A stretch of 64,000 nucleotides of DNA from Blautia sp. SC05B48. GTDB lineage: Bacteria > Bacillota > Clostridia > Lachnospirales > Lachnospiraceae. The position numbers and the translations under genes are program-made. Below are positions 49,324 to 58,270 of this stretch, in pieces; position 1 is the first letter of the stretch; each line of letters opens with the position of its first letter. The stretch covers positions 1 through 64,000 of the forward strand of contig NZ_CP040518.1 in assembly GCF_005848555.1 (NCBI RefSeq). The letters run 5' to 3'. The notes beneath the pieces are model-generated. The model ran no database searches. It worked only from the letters and a program-made list of their open reading frames with translations, and was not told the origin of the DNA.

Positions 49324-49581
49324 TTACAGGTTCTCCTGCATGAATTTGCTTACTGCCTCGTATGCTGCATCCTCGTCTGCACCATCGAATGTAAAGGTAA
49401 CCTCATGGCCCTTCTTTACGCCAAGTCCCATAAGTGCAAGAAGCTTTCTGCACTCTACAGTCTTGCCATCCTTCTCGATAGTGATCTTGGACTCGAAACC
49501 TTTTACAAGCTTCACAAGCTCTCCGGCCGGACGTGCATGGATTCCTTCGTTATCTGTCACTACATACTTGAATTCTTTCAT
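49324..49581 (-). CDS. HPr phosphocarrier with Ser46 replaced
   Basis: 85 residues. The active-site loop GIHARPAGELVKL keeps the phosphorylatable His (residue 15). The regulatory site, KSIMGLMSL in typical Firmicutes HPr, reads CRKLLALMGL, so Ser 46 is Lys. This form can pass phosphate from EI to the fructose EIIA but should be blind to HPr kinase, so it would not join CcpA control. It lies between fruA and fruR, which suggests an operon-dedicated FPr-like carrier. Confidence 0.9.
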   Translation of the reverse strand: MKEFKYVVTDNEGIHARPAGELVKLVKGFESKITIEKDGKTVECRKLLALMGLGVKKGHEVTFTFDGADEDAAYEAVSKFMQENL

Positions 49582-49622
49582 TTCTTTATCCTCCAGGTTT
49601 TTTATTTTTAATTTTAAAAAAT

Positions 49623-51536
49623 TTAAGCAACCTTTTTCTTCAGTACACCGAGAAGCATAGCTGAGATCAGAGTTCCCACAACCAATGCGACCAGATACAT
49701 CAGTGCATTACCTACAACCGGGAATACGAAGATTCCACCGTGTGGTGCCATCAATGTACAGTTGAAGAACATGGAGATCGCTCCGGCTACTGCGGAACCA
49801 ACGATACAGGACGGAAGTACATGGATCGGGTCAGATGCCGCAAAAGGAATCGCACCTTCTGTGATAAATGCAAGTCCCATAATAAAGTTGGTCGGTCCTG
49901 CCTCACGCTCTTCTTTTGTAAATTTGTCTTTAAACAGCAGAGATGCAAGTGCGATGGCACACGGAGGAGTCATACCTCCTACCATAACTGCTGCCATAAT
50001 GTCATAGTTTCCTGCCGCAATAGCTGCTGTACCAAATACATATGCTGCCTTGTTGAACGGACCACCCATATCAATGGCCATCATACCACCGAGAATCAGC
50101 CCTAAAATTACTTTACTTGAATTTCCCATACCTGTCAAGGCATTATTTAATCCTGTATTGATACCACCCATGATCGGCTCTACAATAAAGGTCATACAAA
50201 GTCCCATAAGGAGGACACCAACGACCGGATAGATCAGTACAGGCGCTATTTTTTCCAGTGCTTCCGGAAGCTTATCACAAACCTTACGAAGTCCGAGGAT
50301 CAGATATCCTGCAAGGAAGCCTGCAAGAAGAGCTCCAAGGAAACCGGATTTTCCGTTTGCCGCGATCATACCGCCCACAAGTCCAACTGCAAGTGCCGGT
50401 CTGTCACCGATGGCCATTGCGATAAATCCTGCCAGGATCGGAAGCATAAAACCAAACGCAGTGCCACCAATACTTTTCAGAACAGCCGCTGCCGGTGTGA
50501 TTGTACCAAAGTTTGCTCTCTGGTCTGCAGGAAGGGAATTTAAATCTATACTTAAACCATCAATCAGGAACGCAAGAGCGATCAGGATACCACCGCCTAC
50601 AACCAACGGAAGCATGTGAGATACACCGTTCATCAGCTGCATATAGATCTTGTGGCCTGCTCCGCCGCCTGCTTTTGTATTTGAGGAAGAGCTCTGACTG
50701 CCTGCTGCCGCATGATATACCGGAACATCTCCGGAAATCGCACGTTCAACAAGCTGGTCCGCTTTGCTGATTCCATCAGAAACCTGACATTCGATGACTT
50801 TCTTTCCATCGAAACGATCCATAGGAACCTTGGCATCTGCTGCTACGATGATGCAGTCTGCCTCCCGGATCTCCTGATCCGTAAGTACATTTTTTGCTCC
50901 GCCGGAGCCTCGTGTCTCTATTTTAATGAAACAGTCTTTCGCCTTCGCTGCTTTTTCCAGTCCCTCTGCTGCCATGTAGGTGTGGGCAATACCTGTGGGG
51001 CAGGAGGTAACTGCCAGCAGTTTAGCTCGGGCTCCTTCGGAACTTCCTGTATCTGCCAGTCTTTCATCAATATCTTTTTTCTCATCATCTGCCTTGTCGA
51101 TGATCTCCATAAATTCATCTACAGAATCTGCGTTGCGTAAGGACTCTGTAAAATTATCATCCATCAGCATTACGGAAAGCTTGCTGAGTACATCCAGATG
51201 AATGTTATCTTCTGTATTCGGTGCTGCGATCAGGAAAAGAAGGGTAACCGGCTCATCATCCAGTGCCTCAAATTCCACACCGTTTTTTACTACCATGGCA
51301 GCAAGTCCCGGTTTCTTTACCGCATCACATTTTCCATGAGGAATGGCGATTCCCTCACCGATTCCTGTCGTACTTTCTTCCTCTCTTAAATACACCTGTT
51401 TCCGATAAGCTTCCCTGTCGCTGATCTTTTCGCTTTTTACCATAAGATCTACGGCCATGTCCAGCGCTTCGGATTTCGTCTTCGGTGCCGCATCCAGTGA
51501 TATGCTTCTTTTGTCAAGCAAATCTGTGATTCTCAT
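49623..51536 (-). CDS. fruA: PTS fructose transporter, EIIABC
   Basis: 637 residues. EIIA (about 1-150) with active His in GIAIPHGK near 67; EIIB (about 170-270) with active Cys in AVTSCPTGIAHTYMAAE near 177; EIIC (about 300-637) with eight or more hydrophobic helices, MLPLVVGGGILIALAF near 312 and PFAASDP near 580. It imports fructose as fructose-1-phosphate. A Ser/Gly/Ala-rich linker joins B and C. It lies between fruK and the HPr gene, with spacing of 20 and 41 bp. Confidence 0.96.
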   Translation of the reverse strand: MRITDLLDKRSISLDAAPKTKSEALDMAVDLMVKSEKISDREAYRKQVYLREEESTTGIGEGIAIPHGKCDAVKKPGLAAMVVKNGVEFEALDDEPVTLLFLIAAPNTEDNIHLDVLSKLSVMLMDDNFTESLRNADSVDEFMEIIDKADDEKKDIDERLADTGSSEGARAKLLAVTSCPTGIAHTYMAAEGLEKAAKAKDCFIKIETRGSGGAKNVLTDQEIREADCIIVAADAKVPMDRFDGKKVIECQVSDGISKADQLVERAISGDVPVYHAAAGSQSSSSNTKAGGGAGHKIYMQLMNGVSHMLPLVVGGGILIALAFLIDGLSIDLNSLPADQRANFGTITPAAAVLKSIGGTAFGFMLPILAGFIAMAIGDRPALAVGLVGGMIAANGKSGFLGALLAGFLAGYLILGLRKVCDKLPEALEKIAPVLIYPVVGVLLMGLCMTFIVEPIMGGINTGLNNALTGMGNSSKVILGLILGGMMAIDMGGPFNKAAYVFGTAAIAAGNYDIMAAVMVGGMTPPCAIALASLLFKDKFTKEEREAGPTNFIMGLAFITEGAIPFAASDPIHVLPSCIVGSAVAGAISMFFNCTLMAPHGGIFVFPVVGNALMYLVALVVGTLISAMLLGVLKKKVA

Positions 51537-51556
51537 CTTCCCTTCCCCTTTCTTAT

Positions 51557-52468
51557 TTACTCCTCTGTCACCTGTTCATATACAGCCTGAATCTCTTCCC
51601 TTGTGGCAAGATTTTCAGAAAATGCACTTGCGCTTCCTGCGGAAATTCCCATGTGAAATGCATATTCGTGATCCTGTTTTTCCATCCAGCCTGCCATAAA
51701 GCCTGCTACCATGGAATCTCCGGCTCCTACGCCGTTTACCAGTGTTCCTTTCGGTGCCGGTTTCTCAAATACCTGACCATCTTCCGCTACCAGGACAGCT
51801 CCCTCTCCGGCCATTGAGATCAGCACATTTCTGGCTCCTTTTTCCTGGAGCTTCTTTCCGTAAGGAATCACATCCTGACGGGTCTTAAGCTCTACGCCAA
51901 AGATTTCTCCAAGCTCATGGTTATTGGGCTTCACCAGGAACGGATGATACTTCAGTACATTCACAAGAAGATCTCTCGTTGCATCCACAACGATCATCAC
52001 ACCTTTCCCGTCCAGTCTCGCCATGATCTTCTCATACATGTCATCCGGCATGGATGATGGAATGCTTCCTGCCAGGAAAAGCACATCTCCTTCTTTCAGT
52101 GTGTCAAGCTTTTCCATCAGCTCCTGAACTTTTTCTGCGCTGATCTCCGGTCCCATTCCGTTGATCTCGGTTCCGTCAATGGATTTCAGTTTCAGATTAA
52201 TCCTGGAAACACCTTCCGGGATCCTGATAAAATCGGATTTTACTCCCATTTCCTCAAGTTTTCTTACGATTTCATCTCCAACGAATCCTGCCATAAAACC
52301 AAGTGCGGTATTCTCAATCCCGAGGTTCATCAGCACTGTGGAAACATTGATTCCTTTTCCGCCCGGAAGCATCAGCTCGGAACTGGTCCGGTTGGTAAGC
52401 CCCAGTTTGAAGTTTTCTACGGAAACGATATAGTCCAGAGATGGATTAAAAGTAACGGTACAGATCAT
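51557..52468 (-). CDS. fruK: 1-Phosphofructokinase
   Basis: 303 residues of the PfkB family. Motifs: N-terminal NPSLDYIV near residues 8-15, PGGKGINVSTVL near 36 and the catalytic GAGDSMVAGFMAGW near 248 (base Asp). It turns fructose-1-phosphate, delivered by FruA, into fructose-1,6-bisphosphate. First gene of fruK-fruA-ptsH-fruR; the promoter lies at 52555-52583. Confidence 0.95.
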   Translation of the reverse strand: MICTVTFNPSLDYIVSVENFKLGLTNRTSSELMLPGGKGINVSTVLMNLGIENTALGFMAGFVGDEIVRKLEEMGVKSDFIRIPEGVSRINLKLKSIDGTEINGMGPEISAEKVQELMEKLDTLKEGDVLFLAGSIPSSMPDDMYEKIMARLDGKGVMIVVDATRDLLVNVLKYHPFLVKPNNHELGEIFGVELKTRQDVIPYGKKLQEKGARNVLISMAGEGAVLVAEDGQVFEKPAPKGTLVNGVGAGDSMVAGFMAGWMEKQDHEYAFHMGISAGSASAFSENLATREEIQAVYEQVTEE

Positions 52469-52554
52469 TTCTTTCTCCTCCCTATTTGTTAAGCGGGTAT
52501 TCGCATTTCTGCGGGTCTCTGACCGCTTTTTGTTGTTCCTTATTTGTTGAACTT

Positions 52555-52622
52555 AGTATACTTCCAAATTCGTTCAAAGTCAACCAAACTACTTCACAAA
52601 ATTTATGACCGATTTTGGTTGA
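52555..52622 (-). promoter_or_regulatory. Promoter and inverted repeat upstream of the fructose operon
   Basis: TTGACT (52578-52583), 17 bp, TATACT (52555-52560) on the minus strand. A nine-base perfect inverted repeat TCAACCAAA / TTTGGTTGA (52580-52588 and 52614-52622) begins at the -35 box, a fair candidate for the FruR operator. The leader from 52554 to 52469 shows nothing else. Confidence 0.65.
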
Positions 52623-52630
52623 GTCTGCAC

Positions 52631-52672
52631 AAAAAAAGTGCATCATCCCTAGTATTTCCAGGTTGATGCACC
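52631..52672 (-). terminator. Terminator of the pab operon
   Basis: Arms GTGCATCA / TGATGCAC with further partial pairing, then CTTTTTTTGTG on the minus strand. From here to the pabC stop (52673-52836) I see no gene or motif. Confidence 0.75.
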
Positions 52673-52836
52673 TTTATCCCTGATTGTCTTGGTCATATTC
52701 TGTCAAATTCCGTTATCATTCTATGTATCATTTCGAATTCCTGATTATACTTCCGCCATCTTCAAGTACATTTCTCAGAAATCAGCTATCCACATTTTAT
52801 TTCTCATTCCGGAATGTGATGGTTTCGCAATAACCT

Positions 52837-53631
52837 TTATCCGACTTGTTTCTTATTCACAGTATCTCTGACCATCTTCTGATATTTTCCCATCAGCTCC
52901 TTCGTCACTTTGTCTTCCTCGAACCGGATTCCCTCAATCTGGCGCACCGGCATGATCCCCATCAGGGAATTGGTGACAAAGCATTCCTGATACCATTTAA
53001 GATCCTGAACATAGATATAGGTTTCTTCCACCTCTTCCGTGTCACAAAGGTATTCACGGAGGATTCCCGGGAGAAGTCCGCAGCTAACTTTTGGTGTATA
53101 GATCACGCCTTTTCGCACAAAGAATACATTGCTTACTGTCCCTTCAGATATCTGTTTCTTTGTATTCAGAAACAACCGTTCATCCATTCCTGCAACTGCT
53201 GCATTTCGTTTTTCCAGGATACAGTCCCCGTAATTCATGGTTTTATGATATACAAGAGGCGATGTTTCATTCCGTTTCACCTTGCTGACATCCATGGTAA
53301 AGCCTTTTTCATAATTCTCCGGCGTATAATGATTGGCACGAAGAGAATACACTGCATTTTCCTTTGTGAGCATGAGCTTCAGCGCACAGTGTTCCAGTCC
53401 GTCAAATTCTTTTTGCACCTCCGGACGTTTTTTTTGTTCTTTCAGATACTCTTCAATCTTCCCGGCTGTGATCCCCCGTACTGTCGGATCACCCAGCTTC
53501 AGGAAATCTGCCGCCCGTTCCAGTCTTTTCAGATGCTTTTCAAGAAGTATGGGGGTTCCCTGCTCTATTCCTATGGTCTCAAATGCTCCCAGACCAAACT
53601 GAAAACATTCGTCTAAGGTTATGTTGTTCAT
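52837..53631 (-). CDS. pabC: Class IV aminotransferase-fold protein, probable aminodeoxychorismate lyase
   Basis: 264 residues of the PLP fold type IV family. FGLGAFETIG near residues 12-21 and SEGTVSNVFFVRKG near 175-188 are family marks; the PLP lysine is expected in LVYHKTMNYGD near 130. The position directly after pabA and pabB supports the lyase, which frees pyruvate and p-aminobenzoate, over a branched-chain or D-amino acid transaminase, which share the fold. Confidence 0.87.
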   Translation of the reverse strand: MNNITLDECFQFGLGAFETIGIEQGTPILLEKHLKRLERAADFLKLGDPTVRGITAGKIEEYLKEQKKRPEVQKEFDGLEHCALKLMLTKENAVYSLRANHYTPENYEKGFTMDVSKVKRNETSPLVYHKTMNYGDCILEKRNAAVAGMDERLFLNTKKQISEGTVSNVFFVRKGVIYTPKVSCGLLPGILREYLCDTEEVEETYIYVQDLKWYQECFVTNSLMGIMPVRQIEGIRFEEDKVTKELMGKYQKMVRDTVNKKQVG

Positions 53632-53721
53632 CTCCTCTGACCTCCCTCCTTATGAAGTATCCTTGTCAGATTCTCTGATCTTTCTACAGAGCCTTTTACT
53701 TTTACCGTTCTGTATGTTTCT

Positions 53722-55143
53722 CTACTGTAGCGCATCCAGGATCGCTTTCGCCTTCTGCAGTGTTTCCTCGTACTCAAATTCCAGATCTGACTCTGCTGTG
53801 ATCCCGCCGCCGACGCCAAGGTGATATTTTCCGTTTTTATGAAGAGCTGTACGAATCACGATGTTGAAATCGCAGCTTCCATCCAGGGTCAGATAGCCGA
53901 TAGAGCCTGTATAAAGATTTCGCTTGCCGTGTTCCAGCTCGTCAATGATCTCCATGGCACGATATTTCGGCGCACCGGTAATAGAACCGCCGGGGAATGC
54001 AGCCTCCAGAAGATCCATAACATTTTTTCCGTCTTCCAGTTTTCCTTCAATATCCGATACCAGATGAAAAACCGTAGCGTATGCTTCCACTGTAAAAAGC
54101 TCGGTTACCTTCACGCTTCCCGGTGTACACACCCGGTTCAGATCATTTCGCTCCAGATCTACGATCATAAGAAGTTCACTCTTATCTTTTCCTGAATCCT
54201 GAAGCTCCCGACGGAGCATTTCATCTTCCTCAGATGTTACGCCACGTTTTCTTGTTCCCTTTATAGGACGAGTATTTACATGACGGTCTTTCATCTTCAG
54301 AAAACGTTCCGGAGAGGCACAGACGATCTGATAGTCTCCGAAATCCAGATATCCGCCGAAAGGAGACGGATTATTTTTTCGAAGATCATAAAAAACATCC
54401 AGAGGCGGTTTTTCGCTTTCAATAGTCAGCTGCTGCGTCATGTTGGCAATATAGATATCACCCTCTATAATATACCGGATCATCCGGTTTACTGCCTGTT
54501 TGTATTCTTCTTTTTCAAAATTGGGATGAACCTGGATCCTGAATTTCTCACGGTGAGAATTTTCCGTGACCATACTGTTTCCGGATTCCTTTTTTTCTCC
54601 TGTTTCCGATCCTTCCTTTTTCCCCGCCTCTGTAAATTCCCGGATTGCTTTTTCCATCGCTCCGATTTCTGCTGCAGCGTCTTCACTGATTCCATTTGAC
54701 ACAAGATAAGTTCTTTTTTCCTGACAGTCTTCTACAATAAAACAGTCATAAAACGTCAGAACTGCCTCCGGAACGGTCACAAGCTCCTTTTCTCCGGATG
54801 GTACTCCCATCTGTTTTCTTCCGTAATCATAGGAAAAATACCCTACTGCTCCGGATACGATGGGAAGTCCGCTGTTATTTTTGTCCTCATGGGTATTCAA
54901 ATATTCCCGCATATAGTCTTCAAAGGTTGTCTCTGTTTCCGGTCTTCCATTGATAGTAAAGGTCTCTCCGTCCTTTACCAGCTTCAGATACGGACATCTT
55001 CCGATCACGGAATACCGTCCCAGATCGTTAACAAGGGAAGAATCCAGAAAAGCGGCTCCCAGTTCCTTTTCGTAGATCCGGAAGATCTCTGCTGCCGGAA
55101 TATATGTGTCCAGTTTCTTTATGATACGATGATCTCTGTACAT
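53722..55143 (-). CDS. pabB: Aminodeoxychorismate synthase component I
   Basis: 473 residues, chorismate-utilising fold. The C-terminal half has FLKMKDRHVNTRPIKGTRKR near 280, DLERNDLNRVC near 330, SDIEGKL, FPGGSITGAPKYRAMEIIDE near 390 and GSIGYLTLDG. An insert near residues 170-205 is rich in Glu, Gly and Lys. TrpE is the alternative, but the PIKGTxxR form and the pabA/pabC neighbours favour PabB. The ATG at 55143 with AGGAG was chosen over a TTG six bases upstream. Confidence 0.9.
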   Translation of the reverse strand: MYRDHRIIKKLDTYIPAAEIFRIYEKELGAAFLDSSLVNDLGRYSVIGRCPYLKLVKDGETFTINGRPETETTFEDYMREYLNTHEDKNNSGLPIVSGAVGYFSYDYGRKQMGVPSGEKELVTVPEAVLTFYDCFIVEDCQEKRTYLVSNGISEDAAAEIGAMEKAIREFTEAGKKEGSETGEKKESGNSMVTENSHREKFRIQVHPNFEKEEYKQAVNRMIRYIIEGDIYIANMTQQLTIESEKPPLDVFYDLRKNNPSPFGGYLDFGDYQIVCASPERFLKMKDRHVNTRPIKGTRKRGVTSEEDEMLRRELQDSGKDKSELLMIVDLERNDLNRVCTPGSVKVTELFTVEAYATVFHLVSDIEGKLEDGKNVMDLLEAAFPGGSITGAPKYRAMEIIDELEHGKRNLYTGSIGYLTLDGSCDFNIVIRTALHKNGKYHLGVGGGITAESDLEFEYEETLQKAKAILDALQ

Positions 55144-55179
55144 GTTCAAGCTCCTATTTATTTCCCGTATTTTCTCTGC

Positions 55180-55794
55180 TCAGGCTGTTTTTTCTATAGC
55201 TACCCTTTCCTGCTCCTGCTGAAATCTTTCCGCGATTTTGCAGAAATTCTCAAGAAGCTCATGACCGTATTCCGTAAGGACTGCTTCCGGATGAAACTGT
55301 ACCCCGTATAACGGAAGGATTTTGTGGGAAATTCCCATCACTGCCCCGTCTTTGGAAACTGCATCTACCTGATATTCTTCCGGAAGACTTTCTCCACGGA
55401 CAATCAGGGAATGGTATCTTGTCACTTTAAATTCTTCCGGCAGACCGGCAAACACTCCGGTTCCATAGTTGCGAATCTCTGTCACCTTTCCGTGCATGGG
55501 ACGTTTTCCCTTTTCTACCACCGCACCTGCGCAGTGTCCCAACACCTGATGTCCCAGACAGACTCCTAAGATCGGAACCCTTCCCTGAAATCTGTTTACG
55601 GTTTCCACACAAAGGGCTGCGTCCCAGGGGCGTTTGGGGCCCGGAGAAAGAATGATTCCTTCCGGCTTCAGTTCCTCCAGTTCTTCCAGGGTGATCTCGT
55701 CGCAGCGCTTTACAAGGATCTCACGCCCCAGTTCCTCAAAATACGCTTTTAGATTATAAACAAACGAATCAAAATTGTCGATCATTACATACAT
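55180..55794 (-). CDS. pabA: Glutamine amidotransferase of aminodeoxychorismate/anthranilate synthase
   Basis: 204 residues from the ATG at 55794 (GGAGGAAAACACC). Class I GATase: IDNFDSFVYNL near residue 5-15, oxyanion LSPGPKRPWDA near 50, nucleophile Cys in PILGVCLGHQVLGH near 80, and catalytic His-Glu in YGVQFHPEAVLTEYG near 172. It supplies ammonia to PabB for folate synthesis. The same type can serve tryptophan synthesis; no trp genes are nearby. Confidence 0.92.
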   Translation of the reverse strand: MYVMIDNFDSFVYNLKAYFEELGREILVKRCDEITLEELEELKPEGIILSPGPKRPWDAALCVETVNRFQGRVPILGVCLGHQVLGHCAGAVVEKGKRPMHGKVTEIRNYGTGVFAGLPEEFKVTRYHSLIVRGESLPEEYQVDAVSKDGAVMGISHKILPLYGVQFHPEAVLTEYGHELLENFCKIAERFQQEQERVAIEKTA

Positions 55795-55828
55795 GGTGTT
55801 TTCCTCCGCTTTTCCGTATAAAACGTGT

Positions 55829-55887
55829 AAAAAAAATAAGGGATAACAACGGCATGTCAAAAAAACATGCACAGTCGTTATCCCTTA
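55829..55887 (-). terminator. Long hairpin terminator between the DUF1858 gene and pabA
   Basis: Outer arms TAAGGGATAAC / GTTATCCCTTA (11 bp) and inner CATGT / ACATG stem with a T-rich loop, then ATTTTTTTTA on the minus strand. It ends the DUF1858 transcript, and being only 35 bp before the pabA start it could also serve as an attenuator for the pab genes. Confidence 0.85.
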
Positions 55888-55915
55888 CGGTCCGTAATCT
55901 GTACGTTTCTGTTAT

Positions 55916-56125
55916 TTATTTCTGGTTCTTGGTCTCTTCATAGTGATGGATGTCTGCCAGTACAGCGTTTACATCAAGTCCGTGTACCATACATGCCTCC
56001 TCAAGAGACTCACCGATAGAAGACGGACAGCCGATGCAGTGCATTCCTTCCTGCATAAGAATGTATGCAATCTTCTCATCGTATGCAAGCATCTCGCCCA
56101 TTGTTGTTTCCTTTGTGATTTCCAT
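55916..56125 (-). CDS. DUF1858 (hybrid-cluster-protein-associated disulfide domain) protein
   Basis: 69 residues. The sequence MHCIGCPSSIGESLEEA (residues 28-44) is the CxxC core of DUF1858, small redox domains often found fused to or near hybrid cluster protein genes. No hcp gene lies in the window, so a role in nitrosative or oxidative stress is inference. Single gene with a promoter overlapped by a large palindrome and a strong terminator. Confidence 0.9.
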   Translation of the reverse strand: MEITKETTMGEMLAYDEKIAYILMQEGMHCIGCPSSIGESLEEACMVHGLDVNAVLADIHHYEETKNQK

Positions 56126-56190
56126 GATCTATATTCTCCCTTCTGGATCTGTAATCTTACCCGGAATCCCGGTTTCCTGGTTTTTTTCCG

Positions 56191-56231
56191 CAGTTATAAT
56201 ATCATTATAACTGTATCTTCCATAATTGCAA
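56191..56231 (-). promoter_or_regulatory. DUF1858 promoter overlapped by a palindromic operator
   Basis: TTGCAA (56226-56231), 16 bp, TATAAT (56204-56209) on the minus strand. Positions 56191-56213 form a perfect palindrome, CAGTTATAAT-ATC-ATTATAACTG. Its TTATAAT half-sites are those of the PerR box, but the gap is three bases where PerR/Fur boxes have one. Confidence 0.75.
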
Positions 56232-56270
56232 GCCTAAATTTATTCTTTTCATTTTCTGTATTATGCCCAC

Positions 56271-57632
56271 TCAGGCAACAGTTTCCTTTTTTCCCCTGCT
56301 CCACTTTTTCATCACATAAATATAATACGGAATCAGCGGGATCAGTGCCGCGATCCATGCAGCAGGATCCGCCAGACATACACCGGCAAAACTTGTTTTT
56401 CCTGCAACAAACATAACGATCGCACTTCTTGCCACCAGTTCAAACACACCGCCCAGCATGGGAACCAGGCCATATCCCAGTCCCTGAAGGCCGTTTCTGT
56501 AAAGGAAGATACTTCCAAGGAACGGATATGCCCAGAATACAGTATGAAAATAAGTAACAGAAACATTAATAACATCTGTCTGGGACTTGTCAATAAATAA
56601 CCAGGTCATGTACTTTCCGAAAAAGAACATTATGATCATAGTGATCACACTCCAGATCAAGACCATGATCTGGGTATATTTCATTCCTTCTTTTACACGG
56701 TCCATCTTTCCGGCGCCACGGTTCTGTCCTACAAAGGTTGCCATCGTCGCACCAAAAGCTACAAATACAGTTACAATGATATTCTGTAGTTTTCCCGCAG
56801 CGGAAAATCCTGCCATGTATACAGAACCGTAAATATTTACAGCACCCTGTACAATAATGGTTCCGATCGCTGTGATGGAAAACTGAAGTCCCATGGGAAT
56901 ACCAAGGGCCAGCAGATAACGGAAGCTGGTAAAAGAAATTTCAAAGTTTTCTTTCTTCAGATGCAGGATCGGGAACTTTTTGATAATATAGATCAGGCAG
57001 CAGACTGCGGAAATTGCCTGTGCGATAACCGTAGCATAAGCACAGCCTTCCACTCCCATTCCGATTTTTACAATAAAAAGAATATCCAGGAACACATTGA
57101 TCACTGCCGAAATGATCAGAAAATACAGCGGAGATTTTGAATCTCCAAGTGCGCGGAGAAACGCTGCCAGTGAATTATATGCCGCTGTTACGATCAGGCC
57201 TGCATAAATAATTCCCATATATCCCTTCACAGATCCCATCAGATCCTCCGGCGAATTCATCAGTCGTAGGATCGGTTCATTCAAAGCCTCAAAGCCAATG
57301 GTCATCACAATGGCAAAGGCTGCTGCCAAACAGATGGACATAGCTACGTAATGACGCATCTTATCATATTGCTTCGCCCCGAACCACTGGGATACCAGAA
57401 TGGCAAAACCACTGCTCAGTCCGTTAAGCCATCCGGTAACAAAAAACATCAGTGAACCGGTGCTTCCGATCGCAGCCAGCGCATCTACTCCCAGGAACTG
57501 ACCCGCAACAATGGAATCCGCAATATTATAAAACTGCTGAAAAATATTTCCAAGGCACATGGGAATCATAAACCGGATGATCAGGCTCACCGGATTCCCT
57601 ACAGTCATATCATTTGTCTTGTCCTTTGTCAA
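56271..57632 (-). CDS. MATE-family efflux transporter
   Basis: 453 residues, about twelve hydrophobic helices. N-terminal MTVGNPVSLIIRFMIPMCLG near residue 9-28, QQFYNIADSIVAGQFLG near 33-49 and the repeat-like GAGKMDRVKEGMKY near 300 are typical of Na+/drug antiporters. I take a TTG start at 57632 because AAAGGAG precedes it and the start then fits the family (MTKDxT); the ATG at 57608 is possible. The substrate cannot be predicted. The gtrA-like gene ends 38 bp upstream. Confidence 0.92.
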   Translation of the reverse strand: MTKDKTNDMTVGNPVSLIIRFMIPMCLGNIFQQFYNIADSIVAGQFLGVDALAAIGSTGSLMFFVTGWLNGLSSGFAILVSQWFGAKQYDKMRHYVAMSICLAAAFAIVMTIGFEALNEPILRLMNSPEDLMGSVKGYMGIIYAGLIVTAAYNSLAAFLRALGDSKSPLYFLIISAVINVFLDILFIVKIGMGVEGCAYATVIAQAISAVCCLIYIIKKFPILHLKKENFEISFTSFRYLLALGIPMGLQFSITAIGTIIVQGAVNIYGSVYMAGFSAAGKLQNIIVTVFVAFGATMATFVGQNRGAGKMDRVKEGMKYTQIMVLIWSVITMIIMFFFGKYMTWLFIDKSQTDVINVSVTYFHTVFWAYPFLGSIFLYRNGLQGLGYGLVPMLGGVFELVARSAIVMFVAGKTSFAGVCLADPAAWIAALIPLIPYYIYVMKKWSRGKKETVA

Positions 57633-57670
57633 TTTCAGTTCAACTCCTTTCCTGCAAATATAAATATCTT

Positions 57671-58135
57671 TTATTTTTTAAAAACAATTAATTTACTGAT
57701 CACATAATTCAATACGATCACGACCACCTGAGCGACAAGCTTCACTGCCATGCTGTTAAATCCAAGCCAGGTGATAAATACCGCAAGGATTGCTTCCTCC
57801 ACAACCAGCGTAAAGAGCCGGCCTCCGAAAAACGAAGCCATCTGCTTTAAAAATCCGGCAGCAGAATCCACCTGCCCGTCGAATACCCATGTCCTGTTTG
57901 TAAAATACTGGAACAATACACAGACCACCCAACAAATCACATTGGCGATCAGCGCATTCATACCCAGCCCCTTATCCAGCCATGCATACAACGCAATGTT
58001 CAGAAAAAATGTGAGCCCTCCAAAGAACAGATACATCAGAACTTCCTTATGTTTCTTATAAAAAGGTTCAAATATATTCAGCACCGGAAGATGCATCAGT
58101 TTATCAAAAATGTCCTTCTTTTCCTCCACATCCAT
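57671..58135 (-). CDS. GtrA-family membrane protein
   Basis: 154 residues from the ATG at 58135 (AGGAGAAAGGAT). Four hydrophobic helices with FFGGLTFFLNIALYAWLD near 38-55 and QYFTNRTWVF near 85, the GtrA pattern. Family members are thought to flip or assist export of lipid-linked sugars in glucosylation of surface polymers. No glycosyltransferase gene is adjacent. Confidence 0.85.
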   Translation of the reverse strand: MDVEEKKDIFDKLMHLPVLNIFEPFYKKHKEVLMYLFFGGLTFFLNIALYAWLDKGLGMNALIANVICWVVCVLFQYFTNRTWVFDGQVDSAAGFLKQMASFFGGRLFTLVVEEAILAVFITWLGFNSMAVKLVAQVVVIVLNYVISKLIVFKK

Positions 58136-58197
58136 ATCCTTTCTCCTATTCAGTTTAAGCCGCAGCTTTATCATATGTAAACTTATATAACATAGCA

Positions 58198-58234
58198 AAA
58201 AAAATCCCGGATGTCAACGCATTCCAGGATTTTT
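58198..58234 (-). terminator. Terminator after the RsmH-like gene
   Basis: Arms AAATCC-GGA / TCC-GGATTT with one mismatch, then a T8 run on the minus strand. Confidence 0.65.
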
Positions 58235-58270
58235 CTGTTTCTGTATCAGAACTGCTCTTTCACTCTTCAC

